DNA of 64,000 nt from Limnoperna fortunei (Eukaryota > Mollusca > Bivalvia > Mytilida > Modiolidae), in NCBI GenBank assembly GCA_944474755.1, contig OX104112.1, positions 21,354,460 to 21,418,459 on the forward strand, written 5' to 3'. A model generated the notes under the pieces. The model was not told the origin of the DNA. It saw nothing but the letters and a program-made list of their open reading frames with translations, and did no database searches. Of this stretch, positions 23,089 to 35,767 are shown piece after piece; position 1 is the stretch's first letter; every line of letters starts with the position of its first letter. A program made the translations under genes and the position numbers.

Positions 23089-25860
23089 TACATTAATGTA
23101 AAACCACTTTTTGTGTATTTTGCCCTAATTTACTACAAATTTAATCTTCAGAAAAGAAAAAAAGTAAGACAGTATAAAAAATATGTTTAATCCTAATATT
23201 TTCAATGACTATGTCAGTATGTATGTTTTTGACTTTGGTTAACGCTTCAATAACATTTAAATGCACGGTACACTCGATTTTCTCGGCATTCTGCATTAAT
23301 CTGGTATTTAAGATGTTATAATTGAAAAGTGATGATAATACACTGTATTTAACGGTAACAAACAGAGGTATGTCAAATTTGTGGATATTTATTTCTTGTT
23401 TCAACTCGTTCCTAATGTAAATGTTTCAGACAGTATGTTGTATATATGTAAACGTGAATGATAAAGGACTGTTTGGTATGCAACTTCTCCGCTCAGGCTA
23501 TGTGTTGGTTGGAATGAGAATTAACGTGAGCAAATTTTGACTGCATCATTGCTATACATAAAAAATGTCAACCCTGTGATCGTCATGGGATTATTTTCTA
23601 CATGTCTTCTCTCCCGCCCACCTGCCCGCGTGCCTGCCTGTCTGCATGTATACTTCTTTACTTACCTATATTCCTATATGCCTGCTTGACTGCAAACCTA
23701 CCTTACCTTTCTGTGACCGTTCCACTCACGATCCCATCAATCTACCTGAAGACCTGATAACGTACCTCAACCTACATCCAAACTCACTAAAAAAGCGAGG
23801 GTAAGAATTTATTCGTTTTAAATAACGAGCTGTGTATTTAACGAGAAAGGACTAACGAACCGGAAGTCAAGCTACATAAAAATTTGACTTCCTCTTACTT
23901 GCTGCAAGGATCATTATAATTTTTGTGGAATACATTTTCGGTGCATGGCAATTATGGCAGTTAATGTTAGGTAGGCAGGCAGTCAAAACATGGCAGCATG
24001 AAAAAATAGTACCAATTATCTCTTTTAAATAGGTTCACTAATGTGTTATGCCGTGTATGACCGGATCGATAATCGGCGCTATGTTTGAAATAGTTTATTG
24101 TACCAATAAATTAATGTTTTAGAAATCGTTTAATTAAGCGAGTGGGAATAAATTCCTTAAAATTATCCGTTTTCATTGATTGAAAAATATAAATGGAATT
24201 GCGCTGAATCATTATACTCCGCACGATGATTCGTGCTATCGGAAACTCGTGGTTGGCGTCATGGACGACTTCCGGTGACGTTATGGTTATATGCGGAAAG
24301 GGGGCGGGGCATGCCCATATTTGGGAACGCCTGAAAGCCTTGGGTTTTTGTGTTGACTAAAACATCTCGCAGTGAAAACATAACTTGAGATATGCATTGA
24401 TCTTTGAATCGACTTAATTGTCATACAAATTCGACTTTTCGATAGGCCAGAAATTTTTGATTATGCTGAAATGAGTTTCAAATTATTAATAGTAGTAGGG
24501 TGCGTCGGTTATCTTTTTTAAAGATAGTACTTGTTTATAATTATATATATACCGCTGACCACATAGTCCGAGAATAATTTTTGTCAATTATCTATTTTCA
24601 GTATTTTACTTTTTAGCATCAACTCTATCTTCCTTGAGATTATGTTTGTAACACGTGCTATCAATATGAAATCCCGCATATGACGTGGACATTCGTATTT
24701 AACTAATAAAGATATTTTCATTGGTTGCTTTAAAGGGGGGGGGGTTCTAATAGGGGATATTGGGATTAGGATAGCAACGGTTACCGAGTGGGGGATAACT
24801 CTTAACAAATAAATGTGCATTTATTAATGAAATAATGAACTGTATCACAGCAGAAAAATATAGGGGCGGGGACAATAGCAAAAAAGGTTTTAGGTTTTGT
24901 ATGATCTACAGGCATATTCAATAGTCATACTTGACTGAGACATAATTTAGAAACCACTTGGGTTTGGCCGGGGGGGGAGATGTTAGGAAAAGCACGTTTA
25001 AAAATTAGACAAATTAAAAAAATTAAAAAAAAACAACATTAGAATAAATGTATCCATAATCCCAGGTAAGTACAACAATTCTGTGACAGTTTGAAAATGT
25101 TTCAATCGTTTTAGCAACAAAAATCTTTTTAAGCACTATATTTTTTGTGCTCGCATTTTTGTAAAATGCCTACTCCATATGGTTACAACAGCCTGATTAC
25201 ACGTAAATACACGGAGGCATTAGATTGCATGTAATGGTTCTGGAAATAGAAAATATTAAAACTATAAGCATTATTGATAAAAAAAATGTTCGATATTTCA
25301 GAGGAAATTGATACGATCCTGAAAAAACTTTTAAACGGTTTAAGCTGCGCACAGGTTACACGTTTAGTCAGTGTCATTTAAATCTGAATATTTCAAACAA
25401 GATGTTCAATCATTTTTGCTGCGTGACATTTGAAATGTATTGGAAATAATGGCGCTTTTGTAAACTTGTGCATGCTACAGGAAACAGTAGAGGGATCAAT
25501 AACACCAAGGTGAAAACATGACCTAAGTTAATTTATAAATTCATAAAAAACTAGTTTGGTTGTTTATCTGTTAATGCACCAATTGCTTTGACAAAATCAT
25601 CATATGAAATTCGGGGTTTTAAACTTCCCTATAATAGGCACTCCCAAACAAATATTTGGTCATGTGATATATATGTAATACATTGTTTGCACGGTGACGA
25701 GCACACACAGGTAAATACTCGTGTTTATTTCAAAGCATTATATCGTTTATATTGTGTTTAAAATATTCAATGTTCCTCTATTGAATGTACAGATTACCTG
25801 TCATTATGCTCTTCTGTAAAATTTCATACTTTTTTAGTAAACATCAACAAAAGCAACTTT
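23089..25860. other. Non-repetitive-looking part of duplication copy 1
   Basis: No gene is supported. Features of note are a CCTGCCTG-rich pyrimidine stretch at 23605-23700, a CTTCCGGTGACG motif with a nearby GGGGGCGGGGC box at 24269-24310, and short homopolymers. Frames of 61-87 codons are short, lack composition and are carried unchanged only because the segment is duplicated. The same content lies at 32602-35420 in copy 2. Confidence 0.55.
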
Positions 25861-25920
25861 GATCAACTTTCGTTTTTACCAAACAGAGAAGTATGGACAG
25901 TATGATGTTCTACAAGTTCA

Positions 25921-26003
25921 GCCACAGGGGCTTGTAAAAATCGATTTTCTTGCGCGTTCGAATGATACTGGGTCGATTTTGTTATAGTGTGGGAGAAGGG
26001 AAG
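25921..26003 (-). repeat. 83-bp repeat next to a tRNA A-box-like sequence, copy 1
   Basis: This 83-bp stretch (GCCACAGGGGCTTGTAA through GAGAAGGGAAG) occurs in reverse orientation at 43031-43113 with a few changes, and again in duplication copy 2 at 35483-35565. Read on the minus strand it leads into TGGCTGAACTTG, which resembles a tRNA A-box. The third copy leads into TGGCTCAGCTG. It could be part of an unrecognised tRNA-related SINE. Confidence 0.55.
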
Positions 26004-26205
26004 CACGGGGGTGGGGTAATTAAGGATACTTTTAGGTACATATCTGCGGACGGAGATTTGAAAACCCACCCTATTCATAATCTGAAGTTGTCTCCCTTTA
26101 ATGGCGGATCGAGCGAAAATTTAGTCAACCAACTTTTGCGTCTATGACCGCCCCAGAGGACCACATTTTCATCTGAACTGTATAAAATAGCTGACACTTA
26201 TCAAG

Positions 26206-29056
26206 ATGTTTGACATCAACAATCCCGAAATCCAGTGCTACTTGCAAAGTGGTAAAATTGAAAGTGAATACCCCGCTTCATGTTTACCGACAAAACTGCA
26301 AACACCAACGGGTAGTACTTAAATACGCCTGCATACGCCTGCCGTAATAGAAATAAAGTATACGCCTGCCATCATATTTATGCATTATATTAATTTTTTA
26401 TGGTGTATTATGATGTAAAAATAGTTTTAGAATGAATTATATGTATTTTTTGTAGTTTTCAATAAAGGTTTTGAGGAATAACAGGCCATTCATTGTAACG
26501 GTGAATTGTTGACAACATGGGTATAACTTGCGCAGGCGTGGTCTATTCGGAAAATATGTTTGGTTAAAAACCAACATATATGATAGACCTTAAAGTAGAA
26601 GACGACAATTTTCATGAATACATGTATGTTTTCATACCCAAAAGCGAGGACGTGGTTCTGCTTTTTTATAAATGTATCAATTGAACCATAAATAAGACAA
26701 TAATAAGAGTTAGAATGACTTTATTGTAGGTTTAACTGAGTCAATGTAAACTAATAACATATTCAAAGAAATATCATAAATAAAGTGGACAATCTTTAGA
26801 GAAAGAATGTAAGAATTGAACTGAATTTTGTATAAAATCGTATCTTTTTTGTAGAGGTCCTAATTATTCTAATTACATCAAGTTCCTTTGAAATCATCTC
26901 ACTTGTGAACACAAATCATAACCTGTCATTTTAATTGGATTAATTGGATTAGCGGTAATTTAACAATTGTTAATTATGGTAAAAATCAAGCATGACTTGA
27001 TGATTGGATTATGTTTCTTACACATTAATGTAAATCAGTCAACTTGGATTTAGCATTGGGGTAAGTTTGATTATATATATTCTGTAGATTTATTGTTACA
27101 AAAGTAAAATTTCATTATTGATGTACTTGCGCATTTAATACATTTTCTATCGCATTTCATGCACTTGATTTTATGCATATATAAGAATTCGTAACTCTTG
27201 TAAACCATCAGTCGGAAGACTTTATAACTTTTTTATTTCAATAAAAGTAAATTATTTTATACAATAAATGAATCAATAAATAAATCGTCAAAACTTATAA
27301 ATTTGATATAAGATATTTTGTTCAGTGTGTATACGCGGTATATACGCGCGCCCATGCGGACATGACTTAACATTAGGTGTTCGCTGAAAAAGGCTAATAA
27401 ATAAATAAAACACTTTTTTAGGTTCAAACTGATTTGTTTTACTATTTAAAGTTATTTCTTGGTGAAATATAAGTCACAAATAGTGGCAGGCGTACACTTG
27501 TTTACTGCAGGCGTACTTCTATACGGCAGGCGTATGCAGGCGTATTTAAGTAGGACCGAACACCAACAACCAAAAAATCGAAGCTATGCCCTTTTGAGAA
27601 ACTTGATTTGAACATTTATGAAAAAGAAGCAAGAATGGCAGGATTCAGGACCACATCTGAACGTATTTTGCCCTGGTTAAAAGCCCTTGGGACATATTAT
27701 TACGAATATGTAGGAAAGACCCCATAGCTTCATGTTGATTGGGTAGACAATCCGAAAAGGGTATCAAGAGATGAGCCACTTAAGAATGTAACAATTGAGG
27801 TGAATTCTGATCAAATCAAATTTTATAAAATAACATTTCATATACGTACAGGATTCATTCAAGTTCAGGGAAATAAACTTGACACCCAGTTTGCACAAAA
27901 CGATTTCCCTATCCTATTGCACATAGTACACAGTTTAAAAGGACCAATAGAGAATATACCATGCGTATTAGAAGAATCACATCCTGACACACTGGCTGAA
28001 CATGACGAAGACCACACTTTCGAAAAAGTGCCAATCACAATAGACCAACAAGTGCATGAGATTGACCCTAACAACAACTCTATTGAACATGGTGAAAATA
28101 AAAATCCAACAGCCATTGAAATCAATGATGGTCTATTAAGAATTGAAACAACAATAGTTGATGCAATACAGAAAATTAACGTGTTTCAGCAATCTATGGA
28201 GAAAGAACTAAACTCAAAAATTCAGGACCTGTGTACAATAACAAAAACTTTACATGACAAACAAAAGAATACGGAAATCTCTTCAGAAATGAAAGGTCTG
28301 CAAGAGAAAATATTAAACTTAACTGCAGAAAAAGAATCGTTACGACTCCAGCTTAAAATTGAACATAACAAATCTGCATTGAATGAAGCAAACATGGATG
28401 ATGCTCTCAAACATGAAAGAAAAGTTCAGAACTACGAGAGGAAATGCAGGACATTATTAGAAATTCATCAAAGGAAATAAACTTTAATAGTGATCAAATT
28501 GAGAAAAAGAACAATGAAATCATCTCATTAAATAGACAAATCAAAGATCTCCAAACACAAGTGTCAACCCTGCAAGACGAAAATCTATCTTTAAAAGCAC
28601 AGATGGCCAATATGTATGATGAACACTCACAAAACATGACTAAAGTTGGTCAAATAGATACACACAACTCAACCGAAGAGCAGGAAGAAGTAGCAATTCG
28701 TATTGGTACATCAAATATTGCCCACATTGATGAGAAGAGACTCACACATTCGATCAGAGTTAGAAAAATCATTGCTTATACTATTCAACAAGCCGAACAG
28801 AAAATCCGTGAACTTACAATTACACCCAAGATTGTGATCATGCATATACTCACAAATGATATAAAAGTGAAAGATCCAACAACATGTATAAAGGAATTAC
28901 AGTCTCTCATAAATGATGTTTTTCAGAGATGGATTGACACAACCGTGATAGTCTCCTTGACAACTCCTAGAAACGATAGGAATTCCATTACCAAATCGAA
29001 ACCGAAGCAGATCAAGAGGCAGAAGAGGTCGGGGTCAAGGTCGTGGTCGCAGATAA
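26206..29056 (+). pseudogene. LINE ORF1, copy 1 (multiply broken)
   Basis: Starts at the ATG of 26206, matching 35768 in copy 2. Damage private to this copy: the transposon insertion after codon 35; TAG in place of GAG at about 27726; loss of four bases (ATAT) near 28424, giving a frameshift between the frames 27800-28480 and 28444-29130; and a deletion of about 212 bp that removes the C-terminal catalytic Asp-His block of the esterase-like domain. It still reads CAG where copy 2 has a stop, so the ancestral ORF1 can be understood from the pair. The GTSN and TND blocks remain. Confidence 0.88.
26310..27558. mobile_element. 1,249-bp non-autonomous DNA transposon inside LINE ORF1
   Basis: Ends are inverted repeats: left GGGTAGTACTTAAATACGCC and, on the complement of the right end, CGGTCCTACTTAAATACGCC, extending through repeated TACGCCTGC sub-motifs for about 40-60 bp. 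The nonamer AACACCAAC flanks it on both sides (26301-26309 and 27559-27567), while the equivalent position in copy 2 (35863-35871) has it once. A 9-bp duplication fits Mutator-like elements. The interior has no frame above 60 codons, so no transposase is encoded. Confidence 0.9.
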
Positions 29057-29314
29057 ACTGTGCATGCGTTTTGTATTTTTCCCTTTTTTATTATTGCAAG
29101 TTTTCAGTTGTAAAGTATAACTATAACTGACACAGATCATATTGTTAAAGATCTGTATTTATTTGTTTTTCATGTAAGCAGTATACCTTAATTTTTGCTT
29201 TGCCTTTTTTGCCTTTTTTGCCTTTTTTGTTCTAAGTAAGACATAATCTAAAGAAAGATTAATTGTTTATTTATTTTAAACCTACAAAAAAGTTCATTTT
29301 GATAACCCTTTAAC

Positions 29315-30094
29315 ATGGGTGTCACCAACCATAGATCATTGAACATGTGCTTCTGGAATGTTGGAGGATTAATATCCAAAAATGTAGACAAGACAAATGA
29401 TCCCATGTTCTTGAAAGAAATTGAAAATTTTGATTTAGTATTTCTAGCTGAAACTCATTTGGGTCCAGAATTTAGCAAAGACCACATTGGACCTTTCAAA
29501 TTTTATTCAATATGCAGAAAAATCACCAAGTATAATAAAAGATACTATGGGGGTCTTGCAATCTTATGTAGAGAAAACCTAAAGAAACATGTAAAGTTAT
29601 TAAAAAACACCAACCCAGACTATCAATGGGTCAAACTTGAAAAGTGTTTCTTTGGCTTCGAAAAAGATTTGTACATATGTCTAGTGTATTATCCACCAGT
29701 TGGTTCATCTTACACCCAAAAATTGGATTATGATTTAATTGAGTGTATTGAAAAAGATATTATAGATTTTAAGAGTATGGGAAACATTTGTTTGTGTGGT
29801 GATTTTAACTCAAGAATAGGTACAAAGTGTGACTATATTGTAAATGATGATGATAGATATATTCCTATTTTTGACACATATAGAGCTGACAAACAAATTT
29901 TAATGAGGAAAAGTCAAGACATTACAGTAGATGCCAGAGGCAAAGAGCTAATTGATCTTTGTACAAGTCAACAACTTAGGTTTTTAAATGGTAGAATAAT
30001 AGGAGACCTATTTGGTAGATAGACATGTTATAAATCAGTAGGTGCAAGTGTTGTTGACTATACAATCCTGTCGGAGGGTGCCCTGAATCAAGTG
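29315..30094 (+). pseudogene. LINE ORF2 N-terminus: AP-type endonuclease, copy 1 (truncated)
   Basis: From ATG 29315 the frame reads an apurinic/apyrimidinic-type endonuclease, the enzyme that nicks the target DNA for LINE insertion. Blocks visible are CFWNVGGL, FLAETHLG, YYGGLAILC, CLVYYPPVG and LCGDFNSRIG. A TAG at 30020-30022 stops the frame. In-frame sequence beyond it (VGASVVDYTILSEGAL) is still endonuclease-like until the segment ends at 30094. The same TAG is present in copy 2, so the lesion predates duplication. Confidence 0.9.
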
Positions 30095-30521
30095 AATATA
30101 AATGTGTTGACAAAATGTCGTTTACCTGTCTCTTGTCTTTGTTATTCATGCTAGTCGTTTGTCTGTTCGTTTGTTATTTGAGTTTGTGTGTATATGACTT
30201 TTTCCGACTCAGTCGGTATTATATTCACTTTTTACCTTTTGACCTCATGACACTTCACCACTTGAAAAAGCAAGTCACGTGATCGTAATTCTGTTTCTTG
30301 ATTAGTCAAAAACCAATTGGACGGGGGTTCGGAATAGGAACGTAAATTGGCAATTCACCTTTCAAATTTTGAACTATTATTATTAGATTTTGCCGTCTGT
30401 TTGTTTATAAAATTATTTTATAGTGCAATTTAAGTATTAAGAACGATAAAGATGAGCTGCAGTTTGTAAAATTATATATCAAACAACTTGTACAAAAAAG
30501 TTAAATATTTTTTTTTAAGTA

Positions 30522-30874
30522 CAGAAGGCGCGGATCCAAGTAAATGCGTACCGGGCGTACGCCCCTCTCCCCCCCCCCCCCAAAAAAAAAGAGACAGAGA
30601 GAACGAAAGGGTAAAACGAGAAAAAAAGGAAAAGGAATATGATATTTCATTAAAAAAAATTCATTATTTATGGTCATAGTTGAAAAAAAGGCAGCTAAAA
30701 GAAGGGGCACAAATAAAAAAAACGAGTGTAGAAAACTTTGTCTGATGGCTACCAAATGCTTAGATTCCCGGAGCATCCGAACCCCCTACCAGGACCTGCT
30801 GGGGCCGCAAAAGCCCCCAGACTCCTCGCCGAACTTTTGCGCCTCCCCTAACACAAATTCCAGGATCCGCCCTG
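30522..30874. mobile_element. hAT-like MITE remnant, copy 2
   Basis: Same element as 20995-21358, duplicated with the segment. It differs mainly by a shorter C/A tract and by one base in the left end (GGATCCAAGT instead of GGATCCAAGG). Confidence 0.5.
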
Positions 30875-31936
30875 TACAGCGCAAATTAAAACTCATATTA
30901 AAACATGCAGGATTTTTGCGGGCTTTTCTGGGGTGTAAAAAAGACAAATGAACAATCATTTTATGTACATGTTGATATTAAATCAAATGTATTATTATTG
31001 TTTTTTGGCGTCCGTCGTAGTACACACATATATAGAGAGTTATGGCTTTAATTGTTAAGATTACTTTGCCTATTCAGTAAATTTAAAACTATAAACAAAT
31101 GAACAAACCACAGGTCTGTACGTCTTAAAGCTCAGTAGATCTTAACCTGCTGCCCCCCCCCGCCCCTCCAACCGGTTTGCTGGCATTACCTGCGATATAG
31201 TCCAAGAATCCTCTGCCGTCTAACCTTGTTTTTTGCGCGGGACGTCAGAGAGCTCTCCATAAGCGGATTGTGCGACACGGGTCCGAGAACAAACATTTTC
31301 GACCAGTTAAACTATATTAAATTCGCTTCATTAGATATTTTTTTCTTTGAATATAATCATCATACCTCTCTCTACTCAGAAATGCATGCATTCATTAACT
31401 CTTCCCATCCTTACTTTTATGTTTTTGATTCATACTTGAACTGTACAAATCAAATTATTTCAATAGGGAAATAATCCGATAAACAAATGGTCCATAACTC
31501 TATTTTGCGATTCGTTATGAAAAATTATAGTTTAAATATTATTTTATAAAACAACATTATCGTTAATGTGTATTAGATTACGCTGAAAATTTGAAGGGGT
31601 AAAATTCAGAATATATCTTTCGAAAAATTATATAAAGCTGCAGCCACAGCAGTTCACTTGACACAAAGTTCGATGCAATTAAAGTGCAGAATTAGATGTA
31701 TGGATGAAATTAGATTGTATGCTAAACTTTGCAGACGTATCTTTGGAATAACAAAATTATTAGATTCAACTCTGCTTACTCATCGCAAATAAAAATTAAA
31801 GTCTTTCCAGATTTGAATTAAAATAAACCAACGAAATATCGAGTCGTAATCCTTGTATTCTTGTACCAAAAACCGTTCAGTTTCACATCACATATAGGAC
31901 ATTTAATGAAGTCCGAATTTGTACGAAAGGAATCTA

Positions 31937-32601
31937 AGACCCCGTTTACACTAGACGGAAAGATCGATCTTTTTGAATCGATGCAAAAAAGATCGATCTT
32001 TTTGTCAGTGTAAACGATAAAGATCGATCTTTATTTGAATCGATTCAAAAAGAACCGGACTTAAAAAGTCCTGCTTTAGACCTAGACTTAAAAAGATCTA
32101 TCTTTTTTGAATCGATCTTTCTTGTAGTGTAAACGCACGAATCGTACTTTAATAGTCTGAGAACATATTTATAGAAATGCGTATGTACTGCGCATGTTTG
32201 GCGGCAAAAATACACGTGAATATATAAAACATCAAAACAATGGAGCGAAAGAGATGAGAATCGTGGTCACCCTCAAACAAAAAACTCATAATTTGGATAC
32301 CAAGTAAGGCCGGTGATACATCTGTCTCCTTCATTTTAGCAAAATGTTTGCATACATTAAACTCGTGGCATGTATTAAGTACCCATGTGAATTCTATTAA
32401 TAGAACATTTAATTAAAAATAGGCGGCTAAACCGATTCTTGTTGTCAAATTTAACGCCAGTATAAACGCATAGGACTTAAAAAGATCGATTGCAATCGAT
32501 CTTTCGTGCTATTTCACAAGTGTGTGTAAATGCAAACCAGTCTTTTTAAGATCGATTCAAAAAAGATCGATGTATTTTTTTTCATAGTGTAAACGGGGCC
32601 T
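31937..32601. mobile_element. 665-bp MITE with TA flanks, copy 2
   Basis: Same element and same length as 22424-23088. The segment between the first AGATCGATC motifs is an exact reverse complement of the corresponding segment in copy 1 (see findings). The rest is collinear. Confidence 0.75.
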
Positions 32602-35482
32602 TACATTAATGTAAAACCACTTTTTGTGTATTTTGCCCTAATTTACTACAAATTTAATCTTCAGAAAAGAAAAAAAGTAAGACAGTATAAAAAAATATGT
32701 TTAATCCTAATATTTTCAATGACTATGTCAGTATGTATGTTTTTGACTTTGGTTAACGCTTCAATAACATTTAAATGCACGGTACACTCGATTTTCTCGG
32801 CATTCTGCATTAATCTGGTATTTAAGATGTTATAATTGAAAAATGATGATAATACACTGTATTTAACGGTAACAAACAGAGGTATGTCAAATTTGTGGAT
32901 ATTTATTTCTTGTTTCAACTCGTTCCTAATGTAAATGTTTCAGACAGTATGTTTTATATAAGTAAACGTGAAGGTAAAGGACTGTTTGGTATGCAACTTC
33001 TCCGCTCAGTCTATGTGTTGGTTGGAATGAGAATTAACGTGAGCAAATTTTGACTGCATCATTGCTATACATAAAAAATGTCAACCCTGTGATCGTCATG
33101 GGATTATTTTCTACATGTCTTCTCTCCCGCCCACCTGCCCGCGTGCCTGCCTGTCTGCATGTATACTTCTTTACTTACCTATATTCCTACATGCCTGCTT
33201 GACTGCAAACCTACCTTACCTTTCTGTGACCGTTCCACTCACGATCCCATCAATCTACCTGAAGACCTGATAACGTACCTCAACCTACATCCAAACTCAC
33301 TAAAAAAGCGAGGGTAAGAATTTATTCGTTTTAAATAACGAGCTGTGTATTTAACGAGAAAGGACTAACGAACCGGAAGTCAAGCTACATAAAAATTTGA
33401 CTTCCTCTTACTTGCTGCAAGGATCATTATAATTTTTGTGGAATACATTTTCGGTGCATGGCAATTATGGCAGTTAATGTTAGGTAGGCAGGCAGTCAAA
33501 ACATGGCAGCATGAAAAAATAGTACCAATTATCTCTTTTAAATAGGTTCACTAATGTGTTATGCCGTGTATGACCGGATCGATAATCGGCGCTATGTTTG
33601 AAATAGTTTATTGTACCAATAAATTAATGTTTTAGAAATCGTTTAATTAAGCGAGTGGGAATAAATTCCTTAAAATTATCCGTTTTCATTGATTGAAAAA
33701 TATAAATGGAATTGCGCTGAATCATTATGCTCCGCACGATGATTCGTGCTATCGGAAACTCGTGGTTGGCGTCATGGACGACTTCCGGTGACGTTATGGT
33801 TATATGCGGAAAGGGGGCGGGGCATGCCCATATTTGGGAACGCCTGAAAGCCTTGGGTTTTTGTGTTGACTAAAACATCTCGCAGTGAAAACATAACTTG
33901 AGATATGCATTGATCTTTGAATCGACTTAATTGTCATACAAATTCGACTTTTCGATAGGCCAGAAATTTTTGATTATGCTGAAATGAGTTTCAAATTATT
34001 AATAGTAGTAGTGTGCGTCGGTTATCTTTTTTAAAGATAGTACTTGTTTATAATTATATATATACCGCTGACCACATAGTCCGAGAATAATTTTTGTTAA
34101 TTATCTATTTTCAGTATTTTACTTTTTAGCATCAACTCTATCTTCCTTGAGATTATGTTTGTAACACGTGCTATCAATATGAAATCCCGCATATGACGTG
34201 GACATTCGTATTTAACTAATAAAGATATTTTCATTGGTTGCTTTAAAGGGGGGGTTCTAATAGGGGATATTGGGATTAGGATAGCAACGGTTACCGAGTG
34301 GGGGATAACTCTTAACAAATAAATGTGCATTTATTAATGAAATAATGAACTGTATCACAGCAGAAAAATATAGGGGCGGGACAATAGCAAAAAAGGTTTT
34401 AGGTTTTGTATGATCTACAGGCATATTCAATAGTCATACTTGACTGAGACACAATTTAGAAACCACTTGGGTTTGGCGGGGGGGGGGGAGATGTTAGGAA
34501 AAGCACGTTTAAAAATTAGACAAATTAAAAAAATTTTAAAAAAACAACATTAGAATAAATGTATCCATAATCCCAGGTAAGTACAACAATTATGTGACAG
34601 TTTGAAAATGTTTCAATCGTTTTAGCAACAAAAATCTTTTTAAGCACTATATTTTCTGTGCTCGCATTTTTGTAAAATGCCTACTCCATATGGTTACAAC
34701 AGCCTGATTACACGTATTTGTTTATATTACAACGGGAAATTTGTTTATCTCACGATGGTATTTAGAAGTAAATACACGGAGGCATTAGATTGCATGTAAT
34801 GGTTCTGGAAATAGAAAATATTAAAACTATAAGCATTATTGATAAAAAAAATGTTCGATATTTCAGAGGAAATTGATACGATCCTGAAAAAACTTTTAAA
34901 CGGTTTAAGTTGCGCGCAGGTTACACGTTTAGTCAGTGTCATTTAAATCTGAATATTTCAAACAAGATGTTCAATCATTTTTGCTGCGTGACATTTGAAA
35001 TGTATTGGAAATAATGGCGCTTTTGTAAACTTGTGCATGCTACAGGAAACAGTAGAGGGATCAATAACACCAAGGTGAAAACATGACCTTAGTTAATTTA
35101 TAAATTCATAAAAAACTAGTTTGGTTGTTTATCTGTTAATGCACCAATTGCTTTGACAAAATCATCATATGAAATTCGGGGTTTTAAACTTCCCTATAAT
35201 AGGCACTCCCAAACAAATATTTGGTCATGTGATATATATGTAATACATTGTTTGCACGGTGACGAGCACACACAGGTAAATACTCGTGTTTATTTCAAAG
35301 CATTATATCGTTTATATTGTGTTTAAAATATTCAATGTTCCTCTATTGAATGTACAGATTACCTGTCATGTTCTTCTGTAAAATTTCATACTTTTTTAGT
35401 AAACATCAACAAAGGCAACTTTGATCAACTTTCGTTTTTACCAAACAGAGAAGTATGGACAGTATGATGTTCTACAAGTTCA

Positions 35483-35565
35483 GCCACAGGGGCTTGTAAA
35501 AATCGATTTTCTTGCGCGTTCGAATGATACTGGGTCGATTTTGTTATAGTGTGGGAGAAGGGAAG
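35483..35565 (-). repeat. 83-bp repeat next to a tRNA A-box-like sequence, copy 2
   Basis: Duplicate of 25921-26003 within copy 2 of the segment, with one or two substitutions (CACGTGGG in place of CACGGGGG just beyond it). Confidence 0.55.
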
Positions 35566-35767
35566 CACGTGGGTGGGGTAATTAAGGATACTTTAAGGTA
35601 CATATCTGCGGACGGAGATTTGAAAACCCACCCTATTCATAATCTGAAGTTGTCTCCCTTTAATGGCGGATCGAGCGAAAATTTAGTCAACCAACTTTTG
35701 CGTCTATGACCGCCCCAGAGGACCACATTTTCATCTGAACTGTATAAAATAGCTGACACTTATCAAG

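Larger units (their letters stand above)
20559..30094 (+). repeat. Tandem segmental duplication, copy 1 (9,536 bp)
   Basis: The segment starts at AATATAAATGTGTTGAC (20559) and ends inside a LINE endonuclease at TGAATCAAGTG (30094), where copy 2 starts immediately with the same AATATAAATGTGTTGAC. Collinear identity with 30095-38809 is very high throughout, interrupted by C-tract length changes, scattered substitutions, a 1,249-bp transposon present only here, and two deletions of a little over 200 bp found only here. It could be a true tandem duplication or two haplotypes joined in series during assembly. Confidence 0.95.
26206..30094 (+). mobile_element. LINE copy 1: interrupted and truncated
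   Basis: The same LINE as at 35768-42389, cut off at 30094 by the duplication breakpoint. It retains ORF1 and the endonuclease part of ORF2. ORF1 is interrupted by a 1,249-bp transposon at 26310-27558. Relative to copy 2 it lacks about 212 bp of ORF1 3' sequence (corresponding to 37286-37498) and about 220 bp of the spacer between ORF1 and ORF2, where a TTTTTTGCC unit is instead repeated three times (about 29200-29230). Confidence 0.9.

Noticed and set aside
26310..27558. Could the extra 1.25 kb in LINE ORF1 copy 1 be an intron?
   Set aside because: It has no GT-AG ends, has inverted terminal repeats, and is flanked by a 9-bp duplication absent from the empty site.
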